A program made the translations under genes and the position numbers. A stretch of 16,907 nucleotides of DNA from positions 1 through 16,907 of the forward strand of contig DCIS01000119.1 in the NCBI GenBank assembly GCA_002317475.1, read 5' to 3'. This DNA comes from Prevotellaceae bacterium UBA1720. GTDB taxonomy: Bacteria > Bacteroidota > Bacteroidia > Bacteroidales > Bacteroidaceae. Shown one piece after another: positions 1 to 7,526 of the stretch (position 1 is its first letter; each line of letters begins with the position of its first letter). The notes under the pieces are model-generated. The model saw nothing but the letters and a program-made list of their open reading frames with translations. It ran no database searches and was not told the DNA's origin.

Positions 1-16
1 TTAGTGCGAAGATATT

Positions 17-52
17 AAGAAACAACTACAGCAACAACTAAAGAAACAACGA
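17..52. repeat. 12-bp tandem repeat, three imperfect copies
   Basis: Three consecutive 12-mers lie at 17-28 (aagaaacaacta), 29-40 (cagcaacaacta) and 41-52 (aagaaacaacga). Read on the plus strand in frame with position 17 they encode KKQLQQQLKKQR, which looks like a coiled-coil-like coding fragment, but there is no start codon and a TAG lies just upstream at 2-4. The third copy overlaps the left arm of the inverted repeat at 33-116. Confidence 0.75.
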
Positions 53-116
53 AATTATCATTTCAATTCCCTTAGAAATACTTGTATAACTATAAAATAT
101 TGTTTCTTTAGTTGTT
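33..116. repeat. 17-bp perfect inverted repeat flanking a 50-bp AT-rich core
   Basis: The left arm 33-49 (aacaactaaagaaacaa) is the exact reverse complement of the right arm 100-116 (ttgtttctttagttgtt), around a 50-bp spacer. The arms are AT-rich and the loop is long, and no T-run follows on either strand, so this is a poor fit to an intrinsic terminator. Both arms read QLKKQ in frame, one from each strand. That suggests an inverted duplication of a coding fragment or an invertible segment. No recombinase gene lies in the window. Confidence 0.7.
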
Positions 117-204
117 CTTCTGCCCTTTCGAGCATCTCACTTTGTTCGCTGAGCGGCCATTGTTGTTTATAATTTAGTATACACTCTACTTTTACACGAT
201 TTCC
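58..204 (-). pseudogene. possible remnant of a coding sequence, C-terminal fragment
   Basis: The minus strand is open here and ends at TGA 58-60. The reading includes the stretches QQWPLSEQSEMLERAEEQL and KKQYFIVIQVFLRELK. The composition (alternating hydrophobic and charged, helix-like) resembles real protein more than random AT-rich DNA. There is no convincing start codon: the open frame runs back into the permease 3' end in another frame. The reading crosses the right arm of the inverted repeat and stops 14 codons later. I do not recognise the family. It may be only fortuitously open DNA. Confidence 0.2.
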
Positions 205-219
205 ACAAGTACCACTTGT
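205..219. other. small hairpin downstream of the permease gene
   Basis: ACAAGT (205-210) and ACTTGT (214-219) form a 6-bp stem around a 3-base loop, 8-22 nt beyond the permease stop on the minus strand. On the minus strand no U-run follows, so it is at best a weak 3'-end structure. On the plus strand it is followed by a short T-run, but no plus-strand gene precedes it. Confidence 0.25.
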
Positions 220-226
220 TTTACTT

Positions 227-1534
227 CTATTCCTTGTTTTCCTCCTTCTCCTTGGGAATAACCAGATTCAGGATGACGGCAAGGACGAAGACTACGGCTA
301 CGCAGTTCTCGGCAAAGACGGTCTGGATGATCTGGGGGAAGATAGAGAAGATCTGTGATGCCTGGGTAAAGCCGAGACCTACCGAGAGACTGAGGCTGAC
401 GATGATCATGTTGCGCTGTGAGAAACCTGTCTTGGCCATCATACCGAAACCTGCAAAGAGGATGCTACCGAACATCATGATGGTGCAACCTCCCAGAACG
501 GCCTGAGGAATGGTGGTGAGCAGGGTACCGACAGCGGGGAAGAGTCCACCAATGATCATGATGATGGCACCCGTAGCAATGGCAAAGCGATTGACAACCT
601 TTGACATGGCAGCCAGACCCACGTTCTGCGAGAAGCTGGTGATGGGGGTACAACCGAAGATACCGGCGATACTGCTGACAAAACCGTCACAAGCCACAGA
701 GGCTCCCATCTCCTTCTTGTGTACGCCACGACCCAGTGCACCAGAGCAAAGGGCAGAGGTGTCACCGATAGTCTCGGTAGCAGAAACGAGGAAGACGCAG
801 ACGATAGCCAGGATGGCATCAAGATGGAACTCGGGCTTGAAGGGCAAGACGTTAGGCATAGAGACAACACCCACGCTGCTGAGGGCAGAGAAATCGACCA
901 TACCCATGCAGACAGACAGGATATACCCTACGATGAGGCCCACCAACACGGAGAGCGCACGCAGATAACCCTTGGCAAAGATCTGGGTCAGGAGGCAGGT
1001 CAGGAGGGTGACGGTACCTACAATCCAGTTCTCCATGCTACCGAAATCGGCAGCACCCTGTCCACCAGCGAAACTGTTCGCGCCAATAGGCAGCAACGAG
1101 AAACCGATGGCTGTAACCACAGTGGCAGCCACGACATGGGGGATGAGTTTCGTCCACTGGTTGGGGAAGAGACCCAGGAGACCCTCCACGATACCACCTA
1201 CGATGACAGCACCCATGAGCGTGCCCATACCCTGTGAGGTACCGATGGCGATGGCCAGGGAGAGGAAGGTGAAGCTGATACCCATCACGATAGGCAGACG
1301 CGAACCGATGCGCCAGATGGGATAGAGCTGGATCAACGTACCGATACCGGCGATGATCATACAGTTCTGGATAAGGGTGGCACTCAGTCCCGACTCAATG
1401 CCAACGACATTGGCCAGAATGATGATGGGGGTGATGTTGGACACAAACATTGCCAATACATGTTGCAATCCAAAGGGGACAGCCTGCATCAAGGGCACGC
1501 GTCCGTCAAGTTCGTAAATACTTCCGTTTTTCAT
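227..1534 (-). CDS. NCS2 family nucleobase:cation symporter, probable xanthine permease
   Basis: This 435-residue, strongly hydrophobic protein should lie in the inner membrane with about 14 membrane segments, importing a purine base with H+ or Na+. NCS2 hallmarks are visible: the QH pair in the first helix (Q24-H25), the ATETIGD motif at 252-258 with the binding-site Glu254 and Asp258, and the signature QNVG at 303-306. The ETIGD form is typical of the xanthine/urate branch rather than the EHxGH form of uracil permeases. In the signature the usual Thr is Ser (AAMSK). It is the last gene of the minus-strand operon, 27 nt after xpt, an arrangement like xpt-pbuX of Bacillus. That pairing is the main reason to call xanthine as substrate. 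The ATG at 1532-1534 gives a normal short cytosolic N-terminus. Substrate choice is inferred; the family is certain. Confidence 0.9.
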   Translation of the reverse strand: MKNGSIYELDGRVPLMQAVPFGLQHVLAMFVSNITPIIILANVVGIESGLSATLIQNCMIIAGIGTLIQLYPIWRIGSRLPIVMGISFTFLSLAIAIGTSQGMGTLMGAVIVGGIVEGLLGLFPNQWTKLIPHVVAATVVTAIGFSLLPIGANSFAGGQGAADFGSMENWIVGTVTLLTCLLTQIFAKGYLRALSVLVGLIVGYILSVCMGMVDFSALSSVGVVSMPNVLPFKPEFHLDAILAIVCVFLVSATETIGDTSALCSGALGRGVHKKEMGASVACDGFVSSIAGIFGCTPITSFSQNVGLAAMSKVVNRFAIATGAIIMIIGGLFPAVGTLLTTIPQAVLGGCTIMMFGSILFAGFGMMAKTGFSQRNMIIVSLSLSVGLGFTQASQIFSIFPQIIQTVFAENCVAVVFVLAVILNLVIPKEKEENKE

Positions 1535-1561
1535 AAGTAAAAAATCTAATTTAAGATGTTG

Positions 1562-2182
1562 TTATATGGATCTAAGATTGGTGTTCTGGAGAGGCTGTGC
1601 GGGCTGTTCGCGGAACTTGATGGTCTGCGTCTGCCAGTCCATGGATTCAACGATGGCAATGGACTCGACATGATAACCCTCGGCACGTAGTTCGCCACCA
1701 CCTTTCTGCTGACCTTTCTCAACGGCAATGCCGATGCCTTCCACAGTGCCTCCAGCCTGATGGACGAGGTCAATGAGGGCATGGGCTGCCTCACCGTCAG
1801 CCAGGAAATCGTCGACAATCAAGACGTGGTCCGTGGCATGGAGATAGGGCTTGGAGATGAAGACATTGTTCATCTTCTTGTGCGTGAAGGAGTAGGCCTG
1901 TGCCACATACTTGTCATCGGTACTGTTGGCCGTCTCGCTCTTCTTGGCAAAAACCACGGGCACATCGTACAGATCGCCAAGGAGGGTGGCAATGGCAATA
2001 CCACTGGCCTCGATGGTGAGGATCTTGTTGATGTTCTCGGTACGGAAACGACGCTTGAACTCATAAGCCATCTGGCGCATGATGTCAATGTCTATCTGGT
2101 GGTTCAGGAAACTGTCCACTTTGAGGATGTTGCCTTCCTTGATCACACCATCCGTCAAAATCTTTTCTTCCAGGAAATTCAT
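1562..2182 (-). CDS. xpt: xanthine phosphoribosyltransferase
   Basis: This is a soluble cytosolic enzyme that converts xanthine and PRPP to XMP and pyrophosphate, feeding GMP synthesis. The 206-residue protein matches the Bacillus-type Xpt family along its whole length. The N-terminal block ILKVDSFLNHQID is at about 19-31, TIEASGIA at 56-63 and VPVVFAKK at 74-81. The type I PRPP-binding loop HVLIVDDFLADGEAA is at about 119-133. A C-terminal tail of roughly 15 residues (from about 192) extends beyond the usual 190-195 residue length. It sits 29 nt after the large multidomain gene and 27 nt before the permease, so all three are probably cotranscribed. No purine riboswitch-like leader fits in these short gaps, so any purine control would have to act at the operon promoter near 5994. 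Confidence 0.95.
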   Translation of the reverse strand: MNFLEEKILTDGVIKEGNILKVDSFLNHQIDIDIMRQMAYEFKRRFRTENINKILTIEASGIAIATLLGDLYDVPVVFAKKSETANSTDDKYVAQAYSFTHKKMNNVFISKPYLHATDHVLIVDDFLADGEAAHALIDLVHQAGGTVEGIGIAVEKGQQKGGGELRAEGYHVESIAIVESMDWQTQTIKFREQPAQPLQNTNLRSI

Positions 2183-2211
2183 AGGTATTTATATTGAGGT
2201 AATTGTTTGGG

Positions 2212-5200
2212 TTACATGTATTTCTTTGTTATCTCGGCATCATTGTAGTAATGCTGCAGGATCTGGTCGTAGGAGAAACCCTGGCTACCCATAACGGCAG
2301 CACCAATCTGGCAAAGACCCACACCGTGCCCCCATCCTGCTCCGTGAAGGATGAAGCGCTGAGGCGTACCCTCGGTGTCGGGATCGAGTGCCTCGGTGGT
2401 AAAGGCAGAGGAATAGAGGTGCGAGGTGCTCAGTGCACGACGAATCTCCAGTTCCTTGCCGATGGTGATACTATGGTCACGACCTACGATCTTCAGACGG
2501 ACGAGATGGCCACTCTTGCCACGCTCCACCTCTTCGAGAGCGAGGATGGGACCCAGGTCCTGCCCAAGACGCTTGGTGATGATGTCGTGCAGTTCGTGCT
2601 GCGTATACGACTGCTCCCAACGGTAGAAATTGCGCGTCTCCTGATCATAGTCGTTGAGCACGGTAGACAGGATATGAGCATCAGAGGTATTGCAGTACGG
2701 GTCCTTTACCGAACGGAGATAGGGCTTGGGCTCGTTCTCCCAGCAGTTCTCAAAATCGTTGGTCATGCCACCGCAGCACTTGCCGAAACGGGTGTCGCAG
2801 ACATCGCCATCGTAGGTAAGGATCTCACCACGAGTAGCCTCAATCGCCTCGCGTACCTGGGGCGACCAGGCACGGGTGATACCCTGATAACGCTGACAAT
2901 GATCATCGGCGCAGACGTCAAAGATGGTGTGCTCCTCCTGGTCATGCCAACGCAGTATCTCGGTGTCAGTCTTCTTGAACTGGAAGAAACTGTGGGCAGC
3001 ACCAGACTGACGCTTCTTCATCTGTGCCAGAAGCCAACTGCGGCTGATCACGGCCGAGGCTTTCAGGTATTCCAGCGAACAACTGGCCTTCATCTCACTG
3101 CTGATGACGCTGGTCAGATAGTCCTCGGTAGGAAGGATGTTGATGGCTACGATCTTACCCTCGTCAACCACCAGGCGCAGCTTGCCCTGGAAGGTCTGTT
3201 TCTCCTCACGTTCCCAGTGGAAGTCCTTGCCGATGATGACGCGGTGAAGGGTGAAGGTGCTGTCGGGATTGACGGGCACCATGGTAAACTCGCGGTACAG
3301 GGCATCGTGCCAACGCAACGAACCATCCTCGAGGGTCACCTCCTGATCACCACTGACGATGGCACCCTTGGCACGATACTCGCCATTGAGGGTCAGCGTA
3401 AGGTGCTCGGTGGAGATGATGCCTACACTCACCTCGGGCTCCATGCCAAGCTCGTCAGGGAGAAGGTCTGCGGGTACTGAGTTCACGGGGGTGTCAGTAT
3501 CCTTGTCATCCCCTTTCCCGATGCTCTTTCCGGACAGACTGTCAAGGACGGGCTGCAAGTCATCATAAGTCATGGTGACCTCACGCAGGATGCTGCCAGC
3601 CCGTTCCGGGGTGAGGCGCAGGAAGTCAGTCTCGCGGGGCGTGATGAGCAATCCACCCATGTCCAGGGCTCCGGGACTGATGAGCAACTGTTCCCCACCT
3701 TCTTTATAATAACAGTCGGGGCGATGCTTGCTACGTGGGAAGACCAGCGTGATGAGTTCGTCCTCCAGTCCACCAGTACCACTCTGACGCCAGCAGATGA
3801 TATTCATGCGTGGCTCCCATTCCTCCTCAGGGCAGGGCAGTGCCTCGTAAAGACGCTGGCAGATAGGACTGTCAGGACCCAGAACTACGGTACGAATGAC
3901 GAAGACGGGGCATGCCCACGATTTGAGCAGATAGAGTCCGCTACGCTTGTTGCCACCCGTCAGTTCCTCCTGCTCAGCCTCTTGCGAACCCGGCAGAGGC
4001 CAGATCTTCTCCATACGACCCTCGTACTCCTTCCAGTCACGCTCAATAGGCAGAATGCCACGCTTGCCTGCCTGCAGATGGCAGTGATCGGGACAACTGG
4101 CACCACACTGTGGACCGTTGTAGAAGATGACATGCGAGGGAATGTCCCATGCCATACGGCGCATCATACCAAAATGCTTGAAGATGCTCTGGGGCTGATG
4201 ACGACGTGTAGGGATGGTGAAGTGCTGAGGCAGGATGGGGAAGGGGTTGACCAGAAGCTGGTAGTGCTTCTCGGTGGCCAGAACATGCTGCTGGGCAGGA
4301 CGGTTGTGATCACAGAGGAAGCAGGGACGCTCCTTGATGGTCTGCTGGTCTATCTTGGCTCCGGTGGAGACGATACGTGCAGGATTCCATTGTACCTGCA
4401 TCTTGGTCTCGCCATCCGTCAGTTCGCGTACCTGAACCTTCTCCAGGTCAGCGTAGCGCTGAGCCGCTTCCTCCCACTGCTCCAGTTCCCTGGCATGGAA
4501 AGCCTCAGCCTCCTCGGCCGTGACACGGTGTTGCCAACGTTCGTTCAACTGCTGGCGTGCACGAACCTCGATGGTTCGGAGACTATCCTTGTACAGGTTG
4601 TTACGATTGACAGCCTCGATGCTGAGTGCAGCATCGCTGTTGCCCTCCCAGCGGCGACAGAGGTACAGTTCGTCATAGATACGACCGATGCGGTAACGAC
4701 GACTGAGCATCAACCCCAGGGCATAGTCCTCGCCATAACTGGTATTGGGGATCTGTATCTTTCTGAGAATGGGAGTATAAAAGGCACGTGGAGCACCCAG
4801 ACCATTGATGCGAAGAGCATTGTTACGACCGTTGGAGGCCGTCCATTCACGATGGTCGATGATGCCTGGAGGTAGTGTCTCCAGCTGGAAGTTCGTCATG
4901 CGATAACTGCCAATGACCATGGCGGCATTCTCCTCATGGAACTTGTCTACGATCTGCTGCAGTGTGCTGGGCGATGAATAGAGGTCATCAGAGTCGAGTT
5001 GCACGGCGAAACGTCCACAGCGAGGATCATGGATGGCGCGATTCCAGCAACCGCCGATACCCAGATCGTCACGTTCGGGGATGATATGTATCACTCGTTC
5101 ATCCTCCCCTGCCAGACGCTGCATCACCTCGGTCGTGCCATCTGTGCTGCCATTGTCGATGACGATGACATTGAAAGGGAAGGAGGTCTGCTGCTCCAGA

Positions 5201-5967
5201 GCGCTGCGAACAGCATCCTCGATGGTACGGGCACGATTGCGGACCGGGATAATGACACTGGCCTCAAAACCGGAGGTTACGCCGTCATTCTCCCCAAACT
5301 GCACCTCGTCAAACTCGGTGGGGTGGAGGTAAGCATTGATGTCATGCAAGTGGCGCGTAGCAGCACGCTCCATCTCAATCTGACGGGCACGGTTGCGTGG
5401 GTCCACGTAGTCAAACTGCTTCTCCCCGCTCTTGCGCACATCCGTCTCCACCTCCGTGTACAGGTATTCGTTGATATGGAGGGGCAACTGCAGTCGACTC
5501 ATATAGAGACGAAGATCGTACAGTCCTGCATGCTGGTAGATGTGCTGGGACTGATTCTGGGCGTATGCCTTCAGACTATCGGTGCGCATGATGAGCACGC
5601 TACCCATGGAAAAATCGTCGCGTATGCTGCCCAGCTGGTAATCGATGAGGGGGAAGCGCTGACGCTGACCATCAGGTGTCAACTGGTAATGGTCGGCATA
5701 GGAGAGGCTTGCCCCACTGTCCTCAAGGACGGTGAGCCAACGCTCCAGGGCATGGTAACCCAGTTCCAGCGTCCAGGTCTTGGTGTACAGCATGACGAAA
5801 GGCGCCTTTGCCTGCTCGGCCATACTCAGAATGGTACGCGTATTGAAGGGGGAAGTCTCTAAACGATGTATCTCGCCAACGAGTGGATCATCCTGCAGAT
5901 GTTGGAGGGTTCCGGCAATCTGCTCATCACTCTCAAAGGGTAAAAAACAGTCTATTCTGTGATGCAT
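2212..5967 (-). CDS. four-part fusion: degenerate GT-A region, GT2 glycosyltransferase, DUF4922/HIT phosphorylase-like domain, SpoIID/LytB domain
   Basis: The 1251 residues are in one intact frame. Residues 1-225 resemble a GT-A fold without a DxD motif. Residues 236-440 form a GT2 domain: SVIIPVRNR at 237-245, DNGSTDGT at 271-278, metal-binding QLDSDD at 323-328, GEDYALG at 412-418 and RRW at 438-440. A helical, Glu-rich linker follows (about 450-515). Residues 545-800 are DUF4922-like, of the GalT/Ap4A-phosphorylase HIT superfamily: CFLCDHNRP at 549-557, NPFPILPQHF at 574-583, and HCHLQ at 628-632, matching HxHxQ with His630 as probable nucleotidyl acceptor. An acidic linker (815-845) leads to SpoIID/LytB, about 850-1251: EDYLTSVISSEM with the likely catalytic Glu958, a cysteine-rich block 1057-1092, and GAGWGHGVGLCQIGAA at 1209-1224. 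The N-terminus has no signal peptide or membrane segment, although SpoIID relatives act on peptidoglycan outside the membrane. It is the first gene of an operon with xpt and a permease. Domains are confident; substrates and function are unknown. Confidence 0.85.
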   Translation of the reverse strand: MHHRIDCFLPFESDEQIAGTLQHLQDDPLVGEIHRLETSPFNTRTILSMAEQAKAPFVMLYTKTWTLELGYHALERWLTVLEDSGASLSYADHYQLTPDGQRQRFPLIDYQLGSIRDDFSMGSVLIMRTDSLKAYAQNQSQHIYQHAGLYDLRLYMSRLQLPLHINEYLYTEVETDVRKSGEKQFDYVDPRNRARQIEMERAATRHLHDINAYLHPTEFDEVQFGENDGVTSGFEASVIIPVRNRARTIEDAVRSALEQQTSFPFNVIVIDNGSTDGTTEVMQRLAGEDERVIHIIPERDDLGIGGCWNRAIHDPRCGRFAVQLDSDDLYSSPSTLQQIVDKFHEENAAMVIGSYRMTNFQLETLPPGIIDHREWTASNGRNNALRINGLGAPRAFYTPILRKIQIPNTSYGEDYALGLMLSRRYRIGRIYDELYLCRRWEGNSDAALSIEAVNRNNLYKDSLRTIEVRARQQLNERWQHRVTAEEAEAFHARELEQWEEAAQRYADLEKVQVRELTDGETKMQVQWNPARIVSTGAKIDQQTIKERPCFLCDHNRPAQQHVLATEKHYQLLVNPFPILPQHFTIPTRRHQPQSIFKHFGMMRRMAWDIPSHVIFYNGPQCGASCPDHCHLQAGKRGILPIERDWKEYEGRMEKIWPLPGSQEAEQEELTGGNKRSGLYLLKSWACPVFVIRTVVLGPDSPICQRLYEALPCPEEEWEPRMNIICWRQSGTGGLEDELITLVFPRSKHRPDCYYKEGGEQLLISPGALDMGGLLITPRETDFLRLTPERAGSILREVTMTYDDLQPVLDSLSGKSIGKGDDKDTDTPVNSVPADLLPDELGMEPEVSVGIISTEHLTLTLNGEYRAKGAIVSGDQEVTLEDGSLRWHDALYREFTMVPVNPDSTFTLHRVIIGKDFHWEREEKQTFQGKLRLVVDEGKIVAINILPTEDYLTSVISSEMKASCSLEYLKASAVISRSWLLAQMKKRQSGAAHSFFQFKKTDTEILRWHDQEEHTIFDVCADDHCQRYQGITRAWSPQVREAIEATRGEILTYDGDVCDTRFGKCCGGMTNDFENCWENEPKPYLRSVKDPYCNTSDAHILSTVLNDYDQETRNFYRWEQSYTQHELHDIITKRLGQDLGPILALEEVERGKSGHLVRLKIVGRDHSITIGKELEIRRALSTSHLYSSAFTTEALDPDTEGTPQRFILHGAGWGHGVGLCQIGAAVMGSQGFSYDQILQHYYNDAEITKKYM

Positions 5968-5993
5968 AGTAGATGTTCGTAGTAGAATTTCCG

Positions 5994-6001
5994 CAAATTT
6001 A
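5994..6001 (-). promoter_or_regulatory. probable -7 element of the minus-strand fusion-xpt-permease operon
   Basis: On the minus strand this reads TAAATTTG, an exact match to the Bacteroidetes -7 consensus TAnnTTTG, 27 nt upstream of the ATG at 5967. A clear -33 TTG at the usual distance is not visible. The AT-rich tracts upstream fit a promoter. Confidence 0.5.
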
Positions 6002-6008
6002 ACGATTT

Positions 6009-6056
6009 TTTTGTAAAAAGAATGCGCTTTTGTGAAAAAAACTTGTAATTTTGTGA
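6009..6056 (+). promoter_or_regulatory. three direct copies of TTTTGT(G/A)A, possible operator
   Basis: TTTTGTAA at 6009-6016, TTTTGTGA at 6028-6035 and TTTTGTGA at 6049-6056 repeat with steps of 19 and 21 bp, about two helical turns each. The last copy overlaps the -7 element of the rhamnose operon. Evenly phased direct repeats between divergent genes would suit half-sites of an AraC-type activator such as RhaR/RhaS, but AT-rich sequence can give this by chance. Confidence 0.3.
6046..6053 (+). promoter_or_regulatory. probable -7 element of the rhamnose operon
   Basis: TAATTTTG matches TAnnTTTG exactly and would place the transcription start near 6058-6062, with a short leader of about 20-25 nt before the rhamnulokinase ATG at 6083. 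The nearest upstream TTTG (6029-6032) is only 13 bp away, too close for a standard -33 box. The core promoter may therefore be weak and activator-dependent, as expected for a sugar operon. Confidence 0.55.
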
Positions 6057-6082
6057 CGCTAACCTAAAAAATAGAAAGAGTC

Positions 6083-7522
6083 ATGAAAAACTTCTTGGCA
6101 GTGGACCTGGGTGCTACCAGTGGTCGCACCGTGCTTGCCACATACGATGGCGAGCGTGTCACTATGCAGTTGTGGACACGTTTCGAGAACCCGCAAATAC
6201 CCATGACGGGACACATCTTCTGGGACATCTCCCATCTCTATAATGAAATCCTTAAGGCACTGAAAAAGGTTGCCGATGAAGGCGTTGCACTGGACAGTAT
6301 CGGCATTGATACCTGGGGATGCGATTTTGCCTTCTTTGGCAAGCACGGACAACTGTTGGGTCAGCCCTTCTGCTACCGTGATCCCTATACCGATGGGGCT
6401 GTGAAGAAATTCTGCCGAATGCACATGAATGCTGATGCCCTCTATGAGAAGACCGGTATCCAGTTCATGCCTTTCAACAGTCTTTTCCAGTTGGATACTT
6501 TACGCCGTGAGCGCATCAGTGCCCTGGGTGCATCAGATAAGGTGATGTTCATCCCCGATGCCTTGACGTACCTGCTGACAGGCAAAATCATTTGTGAATA
6601 TACCGTGGCCAGCACCAGTCAGCTGCTGGATGCCAGAACAGGTCAGTTGGATGAACGCCTGCTGCGCTTCGTCGGACTTACGCCCAAACACTTCGGACCT
6701 ATGACACAGCCAGGAACGGTGGTTGGTACACTCACCGAACAGGTACAGCGTCACGTAGGTCTCGGTGCCATCCCTGTGGTGGCTGTAGCCGGTCATGATA
6801 CGGCATCGGCCGTGGTGAGTGTTCCTGCCAAGAATGCCAACTTTGCTTACCTGAGTTGCGGAACATGGTCGCTGCTGGGTGTGGAATCGCCCGAACCTAT
6901 CATCAATAAGCAGAGTCGCGAGCAGAACTTTACCAATGAAGGTGGATTGGACGGTACAATCCGTTTCCTGAAGAATGTCAACGGCATGTGGCTTCTGGAG
7001 TGCTGCAAGAAGGAGTGGAAGGATGTCCCTGAGGATCCCAGTGAACTGAACGCCTTATGCGAGAAGAGCAAGTACGACGGTCTCATCAATCCTGATGCAG
7101 AGGACTTTGCTCATCCACAGTCCATGACGCAGGCTATTGTGGACTATTGTCGCAATGCCGGTCAGCCCGAACCCAAGACGCCTGCTGACTTCATACGGTG
7201 CATCTTCCGCAGTCTGGCTGTACGCTACAATGAGGTTATTGAACAGTTGCGCCAGATGAGTAAGGTTCAGATAGACTGTATCCACGCCATTGGTGGTGCC
7301 AGTCTCAACAAGCATCTCATGCAGATGACGGCTGATGCCACAGGTCTGCCTGTCATTGCAGGTCCTACAGAGGGTACGGCACTGGGTAACGCCCTGGTGC
7401 AGTTGCGTGCCTCAGGTGATGTCCAGACCCTGACAGAGATGCGAGCAGTCAGTGCCCTTAGTGTAGAAACCAAAACATACAAGCCAACACAAACGAAAAC
7501 CAAAACGAAAACCAAAAAATAA
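6083..7522 (+). CDS. rhaB: L-rhamnulokinase
   Basis: This cytosolic FGGY-family kinase phosphorylates L-rhamnulose with ATP to L-rhamnulose 1-phosphate (the B. thetaiotaomicron equivalent is called RhaK). The 479 residues compare with 489 in E. coli RhaB. The N-terminal phosphate-binding segment VDLGATSGR is at 7-15, the substrate-region motif DTWGCDF at 76-82, the catalytic-base segment GHDTASAV at 237-244 with Asp239, and the second ATP-binding block SCGTWSLLGVE at 258-268. It opens the rhamnose operon behind a TAATTTTG element, and L-rhamnose isomerase follows after 49 nt, which fixes the sugar as rhamnose rather than fucose. The last residues (TKTKTKTKK) come from a 12-bp tandem repeat and are probably not part of the catalytic fold. 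Confidence 0.95.
   Translation: MKNFLAVDLGATSGRTVLATYDGERVTMQLWTRFENPQIPMTGHIFWDISHLYNEILKALKKVADEGVALDSIGIDTWGCDFAFFGKHGQLLGQPFCYRDPYTDGAVKKFCRMHMNADALYEKTGIQFMPFNSLFQLDTLRRERISALGASDKVMFIPDALTYLLTGKIICEYTVASTSQLLDARTGQLDERLLRFVGLTPKHFGPMTQPGTVVGTLTEQVQRHVGLGAIPVVAVAGHDTASAVVSVPAKNANFAYLSCGTWSLLGVESPEPIINKQSREQNFTNEGGLDGTIRFLKNVNGMWLLECCKKEWKDVPEDPSELNALCEKSKYDGLINPDAEDFAHPQSMTQAIVDYCRNAGQPEPKTPADFIRCIFRSLAVRYNEVIEQLRQMSKVQIDCIHAIGGASLNKHLMQMTADATGLPVIAGPTEGTALGNALVQLRASGDVQTLTEMRAVSALSVETKTYKPTQTKTKTKTKK
7491..7513 (+). repeat. two copies of a 12-bp repeat at the 3' end of rhaB
   Basis: The unit aaaacgaaaacc occurs at 7502-7513, preceded by the same unit lacking one base at 7491-7501, just before the stop at 7520-7522. 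It encodes the alternating Thr-Lys tail of the kinase. In-frame copy-number change would only lengthen or shorten this tail. Confidence 0.6.
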
Positions 7523-7526
7523 TGGT

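Noticed and set aside
2203..5862. Long plus-strand open frames (for example 2203-3480, 3724-4875 and 4999-5862) opposite the fusion gene
   Set aside because: They lie antisense to a frame with clear GT2, HIT and SpoIID motifs, and their translations show no recognisable domain. They follow from codon bias of the real gene.
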